Origin: a virus
Length of the DNA: 37,476 nt
Virus record (IMG/VR): IMGVR_UViG_3300030020_000059
Span: 1-37,476 of that record
Strand: one strand, 5' to 3'
The notes below the pieces were generated by a model. The model made no database searches, was not told where the DNA came from, and saw only the letters and a list, made by a program, of their open reading frames with translations. The translations under genes were made by a program, and so were the position numbers. Each line of letters opens with the position of its first letter. Position 1 is the first letter of the stretch. Below, one piece after another: positions 6,890-12,941 of the stretch.

Positions 6890-7064
6890 ACCAAGGGGTT
6901 CCTTCATCAAAACTGGAACATTGTTCTTTAATGGGACGGAGTAAGATGCAGGAATCCCTTTTTCTACAATCTTTACATGGCTTAGCATAATTTTTGTCGA
7001 TAGGTGGTAATTGTTCTCGAATAGGAAGAGAATCTATTTCTTTTTTCTCTTTTTTTGAACCCAC
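6852..7064 (-). CDS. Small four-cysteine protein on the opposite strand
   Basis: A 70-residue protein that starts at a GTG with AGGAG 8 nt upstream. Four cysteines (C30, C33, C39, C49; CKDCRKRDSC then C) could bind zinc. The N-terminus is basic. It is the only minus-strand gene in the 3.8-34.6 kb plus-strand block and it overlaps the gene at 6671-6889 tail to tail. A possible -10 (TATGAT, with TG before it) lies upstream on its strand. Function unknown; being antisense, its expression could interfere with its neighbour's. Confidence 0.6.
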   Translation of the reverse strand: MGSKKEKKEIDSLPIREQLPPIDKNYAKPCKDCRKRDSCILLRPIKEQCSSFDEGTPWSILYENSLPSLR

Positions 7065-7121
7065 GTTTCACACTCCTAACCTACATCATACCATGAAAAT
7101 GAAAAAGAGAGGCATAATATA

Positions 7122-8069
7122 ATGACCGAAGATTTTAAACCATACATTAAAACTATTAAAATTAATGCCAAAACTGATTATAATAAAATGTTTTTAAATG
7201 TCACGCGAAATTTAAACAATAAAACTGCTAGAGAACATATTAATAAATTAAAACAAAATATGGAAGGAATTGAAAATTCAGCTTATCATTTTATTGATAA
7301 TTCAACCACTAAAGATCCAAAATATTCCAAAACTGCGTATACTGTAGTTGACGGAAATCATCGAACTACGGCAGAATATGAAAAAGCAATTGAAGCAAAT
7401 ATAGAGTTTATTATTAGACCTACCATTTATGATTGGGGTTATTTTGATTATAAGTTAGAAAATGTTATTAAATTTTATGAAACAAATATTAATAATATGC
7501 GCAAACAAAGTAATATTAATGTTTTAGAGGCTAATGCATTTCAAAGTAATTGGGTAGAGTATTTTAATAAAAATAATAAATTTCAAATTGGTTTTGAACA
7601 GGCTACCAAGAAACTCTCTTGGACAAATGTAATTAATACTAATCTTAATGCGCGAAAAATGTTAAAGAACAAATCTATTAGTAATGCTTTACGTGGTTAT
7701 AGTAGGGAAGAATTGTTAGAGGAATTTATTAATGGCGATAAGGGAAATATGCTTGATTTTCAGGTATTTCTTATGTGGTGGATTCCAATTTCCGAAATGG
7801 CAAAAAAAGAATATAAAATTGGAACTTTGTATTCAGTTCCATTTATGACGGCGGGATATCTTATCTGGCTTGAAAATCAGAGAACCATTAAACCAGAAGA
7901 TGGAGAGAAGATTATTCGTTTTCCTCGTTTTATGAAATTAGCTAAATTTTGTCATGCTGGTCAGTTTTCTGAATTTATTAAATTTATTCTCTATGCAATC
8001 AATTATAAAAATACACGTAGGAGATTTACTGTATTTAATGAAGTTGGAGAAGAGATTAGTCCATCTTAA
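7122..8069 (+). CDS. ParB-like domain protein
   Basis: A 315-residue protein. Residues about 70-100 (TVVDGNHRTTAEYEKAIEA) match the DGNHR-x-A signature of the ParB/sulfiredoxin-like domain, where it forms part of the nucleotide-binding or nuclease site. The C-terminal two thirds are helical with no recognised domain. ParB-fold proteins in phages include nucleases, ATPases and NTP-dependent clamps; which one this is cannot be told. The AGAGG ribosome site lies 10 nt before the ATG. A terminator follows directly, so it forms its own short unit. Confidence 0.65.
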   Translation: MTEDFKPYIKTIKINAKTDYNKMFLNVTRNLNNKTAREHINKLKQNMEGIENSAYHFIDNSTTKDPKYSKTAYTVVDGNHRTTAEYEKAIEANIEFIIRPTIYDWGYFDYKLENVIKFYETNINNMRKQSNINVLEANAFQSNWVEYFNKNNKFQIGFEQATKKLSWTNVINTNLNARKMLKNKSISNALRGYSREELLEEFINGDKGNMLDFQVFLMWWIPISEMAKKEYKIGTLYSVPFMTAGYLIWLENQRTIKPEDGEKIIRFPRFMKLAKFCHAGQFSEFIKFILYAINYKNTRRRFTVFNEVGEEISPS

Positions 8070-8074
8070 AAAAT

Positions 8075-8100
8075 AAAAAGCCCGAAAGGGCTTTTTATTT
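8075..8100 (+). terminator. Intrinsic terminator after the ParB-like gene
   Basis: AAAAAGCCC, GAAA loop, GGGCTTTTT: a 9-bp stem with a stable tetraloop and U-run. Confidence 0.9.
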
Positions 8101-8104
8101 AGCT

Positions 8105-8134
8105 ATGCAAAAATAACTAATATTATGTTATAAT
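8105..8134 (+). promoter_or_regulatory. Promoter, GCAA/TATAAT family, with 5'-terminal hairpin
   Basis: ATGCAA, an 18-nt spacer ending TGT, TATAAT at 8129-8134, predicted start G8141. The transcript would begin with a hairpin GAAGACA-ATTA-TGTCTTT (8141-8158). It sits directly behind a terminator, through the shared joint TTTAGCTATGCAA. Confidence 0.8.
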
Positions 8135-8179
8135 ATATATGAAGACAATTATGTCTTTAAACTACTTATGGAGAAAATC

Positions 8180-8455
8180 ATGCTTTTAGGTCAAAAAAGT
8201 CTTGGATTTGTTTTCACCGCTAATGTAAAAAGAAAATCTGATCCACTTTATCTTTCAGAGAGTGGTTGGACTGAAGATATATTTGAAGCAATTAAATTTA
8301 AGACATTTTCTATTATGATGGAATATCTTCGTAACAGTCCTGAAAATAAATTTAATGATTATAAATATAATGGATTTCAACAAATTATTACATCTTGGGG
8401 AACTAAAGAAATATTAGTATCTGCAAATAATACACGAATGTTTCGTAAAGGTTAG
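8180..8455 (+). CDS. Hypothetical protein, 91 residues
   Basis: Start chosen at 8180 because GGAG precedes it; an in-frame ATG at 8168 lies within the ribosome-site region. Begins MLLGQKSLGFVFTANVKRKS. The gene is enclosed by its own promoter and its own terminator, so it forms a one-gene cassette. No family is recognised. Confidence 0.7.
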   Translation: MLLGQKSLGFVFTANVKRKSDPLYLSESGWTEDIFEAIKFKTFSIMMEYLRNSPENKFNDYKYNGFQQIITSWGTKEILVSANNTRMFRKG

Positions 8456-8474
8456 CCCTTCGGGGCTTTTTTTA
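8454..8474 (+). terminator. Intrinsic terminator, TTCG tetraloop
   Basis: AGCCC-TTCG-GGGCT followed by a run of T. Its first arm overlaps the stop codon of the gene at 8180-8455. Confidence 0.9.
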
Positions 8475-8477
8475 GCT

Positions 8478-8507
8478 ATGCAAATAAGTCCTATATTTTG
8501 TTATAAT
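8478..8507 (+). promoter_or_regulatory. Promoter, GCAA/TATAAT family, with 5'-terminal hairpin
   Basis: ATGCAA, an 18-nt spacer, TATAAT at 8502-8507, predicted start G8514. The RNA would start with GAAAACA-ATTA-TGTTTTC (8514-8531), a 7-bp hairpin with the same ATTA loop as the one at 8141-8158. Confidence 0.8.
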
Positions 8508-8545
8508 ATATATGAAAACAATTATGTTTTCTATTGGGAGATGAA

Positions 8546-8707
8546 ATGACCTTAATGGAAAGTGATAGGCAGTTGTTTGTTTTTGCAACCAATCAATTGA
8601 ATTTAGAAGTCGAAGAACTTCAAAGAGATTTGAATCTTTCAATTCAAAGCGCAATGCGTCTGGCGAGAGAACTACACCCTGGATGCATGATTGCTTTGCA
8701 AAATTAG
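8546..8707 (+). CDS. Small helical protein, 53 residues
   Basis: Starts at an ATG 5 nt after GGGAG, within a cassette that has its own promoter at 8478. The product starts MTLMESDRQLFVFATNQLN and is helical throughout, with a possible helix-turn-helix near residues 22-45. No family is recognised. The next promoter's -35 box (8696-8701) lies inside its last codons, and no terminator separates it from the RNA element downstream. Confidence 0.65.
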   Translation: MTLMESDRQLFVFATNQLNLEVEELQRDLNLSIQSAMRLARELHPGCMIALQN

Positions 8708-8725
8708 ACATTTTTTTGTTATAAT
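8696..8725 (+). promoter_or_regulatory. Promoter, GCAA/TATAAT family, of the structured RNA
   Basis: TTGCAA, an 18-nt spacer ending TGT, TATAAT at 8720-8725, predicted start G8732. It is the best match of the five to the sigma70 -35 consensus in this family. Confidence 0.85.
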
Positions 8726-8731
8726 ATATAT

Positions 8732-8964
8732 GGAACGGTTTAGAGGTTAACCGGGTCTTGTCGTAAGTACCTCAACAGCGAAAGCGACGGAGTAAACTGG
8801 CTAGTATAGCTAAACCTCTATAGAGTCTTCTATGCAATCTCTATAACCTTCGGGGAAATAAGAGCATAGAAAAGCTAACGTTTAAGTTCGCAAAGGGGAC
8901 TAACGATTAGTTGTAATAAGGGAACCACCGACCCGGCCTATATGGCGAAACGGTGCCTTTTTTA
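8732..8964 (+). ncRNA. Structured RNA with two candidate pseudoknots, ending at a terminator; leader or stand-alone RNA
   Basis: About 225-230 nt between a strong promoter and a U-run, without a plausible reading frame and clearly richer in G+C than its surroundings. Helices readable by eye: GGTTTAG 8737-8743 with CTAAACC 8810-8816; CCGGGTC 8751-8757 with GACCCGG 8930-8936, which crosses the first helix and so makes a pseudoknot; TATAGAG 8819-8825 with CTCTATA 8839-8845; and TCTATGC in that hairpin's loop (8829-8835) with GCATAGA 8864-8870, a second pseudoknot. CC-TTCG-GG at 8847-8855 and GAGGT 8743-8747 with ACCTC 8769-8773 are minor helices. The gene at 8978 begins only 14 nt after the U-run with no promoter between, so the element may control read-through into that operon. 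It matches no tRNA, tmRNA, RNase P or common riboswitch signature that I know. Confidence 0.75.
8921..8964 (+). terminator. Terminator hairpin at the end of the structured RNA, possibly conditional
   Basis: CACCG 8926-8930 pairs with CGGTG 8951-8955, with an inner GCC/GGC helix (8936-8938/8944-8946) and a possible GG/CC base after a bulge; seven Ts follow. The arm 8930-8936 that forms the long-range pseudoknot overlaps both terminator helices at their ends, so the two structures compete in part. Confidence 0.65.
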
Positions 8965-8977
8965 GCTATGGAGAATA

Positions 8978-9166
8978 ATGAGAACTATAAGAGATGTTAA
9001 AGAAGAATTTTTACAGAAAGTAATTACCATTATAGAACAAGTTAATTTAGGAAATAATAATGGAATTAATCAATATACTTGCGAACTTATTAAGCAAAAA
9101 ATCATGAAAGATCTAATGGATAAGAAATACGTAATTAAATATCGACCACCTGAAAGGCATGATTGA
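8978..9166 (+). CDS. Hypothetical protein, 62 residues
   Basis: First gene after the structured RNA, with GGAG directly behind the terminator (TATGGAGAATA). A 62-residue helical, basic protein starting MRTIRDVKEEFLQKVITIIE. Its stop TGA is followed in the same frame by clearly coding sequence of the next gene (see 9209-9646), so read-through or a recent break is possible. No family is recognised. Confidence 0.65.
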   Translation: MRTIRDVKEEFLQKVITIIEQVNLGNNNGINQYTCELIKQKIMKDLMDKKYVIKYRPPERHD

Positions 9167-9208
9167 AATGAGTATAAGATTACAGTAAAGAATACTGAAG
9201 AATCCTAT

Positions 9209-9646
9209 GTGATTGAACAGCATCAATTGATGACTGAACTAAAAAATCATTTTCCGAATGGAAATAAAGGTTTTTACAATCATATCTATAATAGGATTAG
9301 TAGTAGTCCTAGAACTCCTTATAATAATGATTTTCTTAAAATTGAACGTATTGATTATAAACCAACCGAAAAAGAAATTTGGAAAGAAAAGGTTAAGAAA
9401 AATAATAATCTTGATCGTGGAAAATATATTAATTATAATGAATGGATTATATATAATAAAAAAACCAATAAAGGTCAAACATTCACCAATCTTGCTGCAC
9501 TTGCTAGAGAACTAAATATTAGTTATAGTTTTCTTTATACTTCAATTAGATCTTTAAATGAGTTTACTATTGAGAATTTTATTTTTACTAGAATTATCAC
9601 TCTCGAAAAAGACTATTATCATGCTCGTGTACAGGAGATAATGTGA
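9209..9646 (+). CDS. HTH-containing protein of homing-endonuclease-associated type, start disrupted
   Basis: At least 145 residues from a GTG at 9209, which has only a weak ribosome site. Coding-like sequence in the same frame runs back to the previous stop at 9164-9166 (NEYKITVKNTEESYVIEQHQ). A better placed ATG at 9168 is out of frame and hits TAA after six codons; one extra base between 9168 and 9176 would give MSYKITVKN and restore the gene. The C-terminal half (FTNLAALARELNISYSFLY) looks like the NUMOD or intron-endonuclease-repeat helix-turn-helix; no catalytic HNH or GIY-YIG motif is seen. Function uncertain. Confidence 0.55.
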   Translation: MIEQHQLMTELKNHFPNGNKGFYNHIYNRISSSPRTPYNNDFLKIERIDYKPTEKEIWKEKVKKNNNLDRGKYINYNEWIIYNKKTNKGQTFTNLAALARELNISYSFLYTSIRSLNEFTIENFIFTRIITLEKDYYHARVQEIM

Positions 9647-9909
9647 AAATATTAGGTTATGGAGAAGGTTATCCAAAGAAGTATATTTGTGAAGTCAACT
9701 CAAATGAACTTGATGCAGTTTTTGATTTTGATAATAGATGGAGTTGTGAAGATTTAAGAATTGGGGCCGAAGTAGATTTAGCAAAAGGTTATAAATTTAA
9801 ACAAGATTTAGAATTATTATTTAAATCTTTTACTGAATCTCATGTAAAATTCATTAAAGCTAATGAGATAATGTACAACTTCGCTAAAGGAATGATCAAA
9901 AATGACTAA
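9643..9909 (+). CDS. Hypothetical protein, 88 residues
   Basis: Starts at GTG with GGAG 5 nt upstream, overlapping the previous stop. Begins MKILGYGEGYPKKYICEVNS; mixed alpha/beta, acidic. It overlaps the next gene by 8 nt. No family is recognised. Confidence 0.7.
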   Translation: MKILGYGEGYPKKYICEVNSNELDAVFDFDNRWSCEDLRIGAEVDLAKGYKFKQDLELLFKSFTESHVKFIKANEIMYNFAKGMIKND

Positions 9910-10078
9910 ACATCAACATATCGGATTAGTTGAGATTAAAAATATTGATGGAAAATTACTACTTTTTCTTCTAGATATAGATGTTATTTCTAAAAAAGTA
10001 TTTGCAACATATGGACCTTTTGAAGAGTATATCGAAGTTGTAGATCACGCTGCTTTTATTGGACTTCAAATCAAATGA
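9902..10078 (+). CDS. Hypothetical small protein, 58 residues
   Basis: ATG to TGA, 58 codons, filling exactly the space between two genes with overlaps at both ends (ATGA-type junctions). Begins MTKHQHIGLVEIKNIDGKLL; strand-rich first half with a hydrophobic LLLFLLDIDVI core. No family is recognised; gene status rests on fit and codon pattern. Confidence 0.6.
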   Translation: MTKHQHIGLVEIKNIDGKLLLFLLDIDVISKKVFATYGPFEEYIEVVDHAAFIGLQIK

Positions 10079-10374
10079 TTAAAACTACATTCGAAAATTT
10101 AGATATCTTTTATTCAAATGAAGTTCAATTCTATTTAGAACTTAAAATCACAGATCTTAAAGTAGTTAAATTAGCTAGAACGTTCAATAAGTCAAAAGAA
10201 TATTTTGCTGAAGCATATCTTTCGTTAATGTATAAGTATTTAGCAAAGTTTTTGGAAGAACAGGTTGCTATGGGAAATCCATATAGTATGCCGAGTAAAA
10301 AGTTAATGTTGGAATATGCTAAATATCTTGCTAATGGAGAAGAGCAATGTATAAAGTCAAAGTTTTCTATATGA
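10075..10374 (+). CDS. Hypothetical protein, 99 residues
   Basis: A 99-residue, mostly helical protein starting MIKTTFENLDIFYSNEVQFY at an ATGA overlap with the previous stop. No family is recognised. It overlaps the next gene by 28 nt. Confidence 0.65.
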   Translation: MIKTTFENLDIFYSNEVQFYLELKITDLKVVKLARTFNKSKEYFAEAYLSLMYKYLAKFLEEQVAMGNPYSMPSKKLMLEYAKYLANGEEQCIKSKFSI

Positions 10375-10538
10375 ATGAAAAATTAAAAAAGTCTACAATC
10401 TATTCTAATTTAACTTTACAAGAAGCACAAGATATTTGTAAAGATCTAGAATCATCTTGGAAAACTTGTAACAAACCATATCTTAAACGTAGAACTAAAG
10501 AACGTGGACCTTGGTTTTTAGGATATATAGAAGAATGA
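10347..10538 (+). CDS. Conserved small phage protein of the TC...GPWF..Y type
   Basis: A 63-residue protein preceded by GGAGAAGAGC. It has a strand (YKVKVFYM), a helix TLQEAQDICKDLESSWKTC and a C-terminal GPWFLGYIEE. This pattern of EAQ-x-C-x-D-x-E-S-S-x-T-C then WF-x-GY is familiar from many small phage proteins; their function is not known to me. Ends in an ATGA overlap. Confidence 0.7.
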   Translation: MYKVKVFYMNEKLKKSTIYSNLTLQEAQDICKDLESSWKTCNKPYLKRRTKERGPWFLGYIEE

Positions 10539-10924
10539 TTCCAATTGATCCTTTTCTTGTAGAAAATTTTGACGCAGAATTTAAACAAAATGAACTTATT
10601 TTATATTTTGAAAATGGCGCAGAAGTAGTACCTCACAAGATTGAACTTTGTGAAAACTGTAATGGAGAAGGTAGACATCTTAGAACTAGTTTGAGAGATA
10701 TTGCATTTAGTTCTGAAGATGAAGACTATGATCCAGATTTTATGGAAGAAATGAGAGAAGGATGTTATGATCAAAGATGTGATATTTGTAAAGGCGAAGG
10801 AAGATTGATTGTTATAGATAAAGAATTATGTGATAAAGAGATTTTAAATGAAATTGAATTAACTAGTCAAGTTATTTATGAAATGGATATGGAATCTGAA
10901 ATGGAACGAAGGATGGGGTGCTAA
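10535..10924 (+). CDS. Zinc-finger protein with two C..C.GEG motifs, conserved phage type
   Basis: A 129-residue protein. The start at 10535 (MIPIDPFLVENFDAEF) is in the ATGA overlap; a longer frame from 10511 is not needed. Two knuckles, CENCNGEG (C39, C42) and CDICKGEG (C82, C85), resemble the CxxCxGxG repeats of the DnaJ zinc domain and probably bind one zinc ion together; C77 lies nearby. The same small protein type is frequent in phage early regions next to the families at 10347 and 11234. Biochemical role unknown. Confidence 0.75.
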   Translation: MIPIDPFLVENFDAEFKQNELILYFENGAEVVPHKIELCENCNGEGRHLRTSLRDIAFSSEDEDYDPDFMEEMREGCYDQRCDICKGEGRLIVIDKELCDKEILNEIELTSQVIYEMDMESEMERRMGC

Positions 10925-11233
10925 ATGAAGACTTTCGAAAATATCAAAACTACAGTAGATTTGGTCGATAGGTCAGATATTGATTCTATTGAATTGAATG
11001 TCATTTTTCCGCCAGACAACACTACTATTATCAATTATATTAGGGAAACTGATTCTACTTACAAACTTAAGCTTAATAGTGATAATCTGGGAATTTATAA
11101 AACTGACATTCCTTTGAATGAAAATAGTAAGAATACTATTCAGCAGTTTATTGCATTCTTAATAGATCTTGATACCCGTTATGTAAATCGTACAAAGATT
11201 GTAAGTGACTTTTTGAATTTGGTAAATAATTAA
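10925..11233 (+). CDS. Hypothetical protein, 102 residues
   Basis: Abuts both neighbours without spacing. A 102-residue acidic protein beginning MKTFENIKTTVDLVDRSDID. No family is recognised. Confidence 0.65.
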   Translation: MKTFENIKTTVDLVDRSDIDSIELNVIFPPDNTTIINYIRETDSTYKLKLNSDNLGIYKTDIPLNENSKNTIQQFIAFLIDLDTRYVNRTKIVSDFLNLVNN

Positions 11234-11563
11234 ATGGATTATATTGAATTCGACACAGTGCCTTCAGAAGAAGAATGTATTCAGAATGGTAAAGATGATT
11301 ACTATACTAAATCTAAATTAGAATATTACACCTTAGTAAATCAGATTGAACGTACTTTTGGATTAATTCCAGAAACTGTAAGTTTTAGACTCAAAGGATG
11401 TCCTCATGATTTTGGAACATACTATCAACTCATGATTAAGTATGATGAGAATAATGAAGCCGCAGAAGAATATGTTTATAAAGTAGATAATGAATTTCCT
11501 AAATTTTGGGATGATGAAGCTAAGAGGCAATTGAACGCTAATGGATACTACGGAAACAATTAA
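11234..11563 (+). CDS. Conserved phage protein with HDFGTYY motif
   Basis: A 109-residue acidic protein. The arrangement of an N-terminal DY...SK.EY helix, FGLIPE, a strand ending CPHDFGTYYQL, YD, a helix with AAEEYVYKVDNEFP, and WDDEA recalls a widespread small phage family of unknown function. Overlaps the next gene by 23 nt. Confidence 0.7.
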   Translation: MDYIEFDTVPSEEECIQNGKDDYYTKSKLEYYTLVNQIERTFGLIPETVSFRLKGCPHDFGTYYQLMIKYDENNEAAEEYVYKVDNEFPKFWDDEAKRQLNANGYYGNN

Positions 11564-12251
11564 AGAACGTATTCGGAAACTCTTAGCAATGGCGGCTTCG
11601 GCTAATGAAAATGAAGCCGCTCTTGCTATGGGTTTTGCTCAGGAACTTTTAATTAAATATCGATTAACTGAAGCAGAATTGCATGATTCGATTATCATAA
11701 ATAATGAACCTATTATTAAGGACGAAGAACCTCTATTTATGGCTGGTAGAATTCCAGGGTGGAAGAGTCAACTAGCAACCATGTTAGCAACTTTTAATAA
11801 TTGTCGTTTAGTAAAATATGGTTATTCTCCAAGCGCAGATCAAAAACGTGGTACTAAGCTAATTATCTTTGGACGACAAACCGATATTGATAATGTCAGA
11901 TTCTTACTTGGATATGCAGTAGTAACATTAACTAATCTTTCTGTATTTGCCATTATTGGTGGAGGACATAGTTACGCTCAGTCTTGGTTTCTTGGAGCAG
12001 TAGCCGGCATTTCGGAAAAATTATACGAAGGCAAGAAACGTGCTCAAGTAGGTTTTTCTAAATTTACCATTATTAAAGTAGAGCATCAGCTTGATGATGT
12101 AGATGATTTTATTTCAGAAAGTGTTGGTAAGTTACGTAAAGGAACTGGTAGTAATACTAAGATTAATAGCGAAGCCTACAATCAAGGTCATAAGGCGGGT
12201 AAAAGCGTAGATTTAAATTCTACTTATAGACCTAAAGCAACTTTAGGATGA
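11541..12251 (+). CDS. DUF2786-type protein
   Basis: A 236-residue protein. Residues about 8-46 (IRKLLAMAASANENEAALAM, then a helix ending LLIKYRLTEAEL) match the short DUF2786 helical domain found in many phage and bacterial proteins. The middle contains a mixed alpha/beta region with RGTKLIIFGRQTDIDNV and a glycine-rich segment. The C-terminus ends in a basic, G/S/N-rich tail. Function of the family is unknown. It overlaps the next gene by 4 nt. Confidence 0.75.
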   Translation: MDTTETIKERIRKLLAMAASANENEAALAMGFAQELLIKYRLTEAELHDSIIINNEPIIKDEEPLFMAGRIPGWKSQLATMLATFNNCRLVKYGYSPSADQKRGTKLIIFGRQTDIDNVRFLLGYAVVTLTNLSVFAIIGGGHSYAQSWFLGAVAGISEKLYEGKKRAQVGFSKFTIIKVEHQLDDVDDFISESVGKLRKGTGSNTKINSEAYNQGHKAGKSVDLNSTYRPKATLG

Positions 12252-12661
12252 TAAACGTAATCTCAGATAAAGTATTAACAATTAAACATTCCGAATCTCC
12301 AGATGGAATTTGGTATTGGGATATTTGTATATTTATAGCAATTAAAAATAATGATGGTCATTATTATTGGGAATTTAAAAAGTGGAGAAATAAACCAATT
12401 GAAGGATTATTTCCATCAACTGAATTAATTGAATTAGCTAAGAAAATTTCCATAGAATCTAAAATCCCATATAAACCAAAACTCTCAATAATTCGAAAAA
12501 CTAAACTGGGGTCGTGTATGTATTTTCGAGATTTGAATGAAGAAGAAACTTTAGAATTTCAAAAGTATGCTCAGGAAAATGATCCAGATATGAGCAAATG
12601 GGAAATATATCATCCTATATGCAGAACTGAATGGGAAAAGAGAGGATTTAAAAATGGATAG
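12248..12661 (+). CDS. Hypothetical protein, 137 residues
   Basis: A 137-residue protein rich in tryptophan (WYWDI, YYWEF, KKWRNK) in its first half, suggesting a compact beta-sheet domain, and helical in the second. ATGA overlap with the previous gene, 8-nt overlap with the next. No family is recognised. Confidence 0.65.
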   Translation: MINVISDKVLTIKHSESPDGIWYWDICIFIAIKNNDGHYYWEFKKWRNKPIEGLFPSTELIELAKKISIESKIPYKPKLSIIRKTKLGSCMYFRDLNEEETLEFQKYAQENDPDMSKWEIYHPICRTEWEKRGFKNG

Positions 12662-12863
12662 TGTAATTATTCTAGCTTGTGAAAATCCACGAGATGGTTA
12701 TATTGAACATCAAATGGATCATGGAAAGAAGATTTATATTAAAACTATTTTAATTGAAAATATGGATTATACAGAAGCTATGGATACTTTTGATTATGAG
12801 GATCTTGAAGTTGATGAAAATTTTGTGAATACCATTCCACTTTCTTATAATAAAGATGAGTGA
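12654..12863 (+). CDS. Hypothetical acidic protein, 69 residues
   Basis: Last gene of the 8978-12863 array. A 69-residue acidic protein starting MDSVIILACENPRDGYIEHQ. Its stop codon overlaps the -35 box of the polymerase promoter. No family is recognised. Confidence 0.65.
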   Translation: MDSVIILACENPRDGYIEHQMDHGKKIYIKTILIENMDYTEAMDTFDYEDLEVDENFVNTIPLSYNKDE

Positions 12864-12888
12864 CATTTAGGAATTTTTGTGTTACAAT
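12860..12888 (+). promoter_or_regulatory. Sigma70-type promoter of the DNA polymerase gene
   Basis: GTGACA, 17-nt spacer ending TGT, TACAAT. It belongs to the same class as 4483-4511 and 23971-23999. Predicted start near 12895, a few bases before the leader hairpin. Confidence 0.75.
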
Positions 12889-12900
12889 TATTCTAGGGTC

Positions 12901-12917
12901 GCCATTATTCCGATGGC
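12901..12917 (+). promoter_or_regulatory. Polymerase leader hairpin GCCAT-TATTCCG-ATGGC
   Basis: A 5-bp stem with a 7-nt loop near the 5' end of the transcript, 11 nt before the GGAG site of the polymerase gene. Same stem as the hairpins before ssb and before the gene at 3783. Confidence 0.5.
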
Positions 12918-12941
12918 CTGCTCTGAATGGAGAATATATAA

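Noticed and set aside
7065-7121. Strong promoter for the ParB-like gene
   Set aside because: Only AT-rich -10-like sequences without a matching -35 could be seen.
8472-8711. Minus-strand frame of 79 codons
   Set aside because: The plus strand here has a promoter, hairpin, GGGAG site and a 53-codon gene; the minus frame would run through a promoter and terminator.
8732-8964. tRNA, tmRNA, RNase P, group I intron or hammerhead ribozyme as identity of the RNA
   Set aside because: No T-loop with acceptor stem, no tmRNA termini, no RNase P core, no group I P/Q/R/S core, and the CGAAAC near 8946 lacks the CUGANGA partner.
9239-9515. Frames of 79 and 85 codons (minus and plus) over the 9209 gene
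   Set aside because: Low-complexity I/F/K strings, typical shadows of AT-rich codons in another frame.
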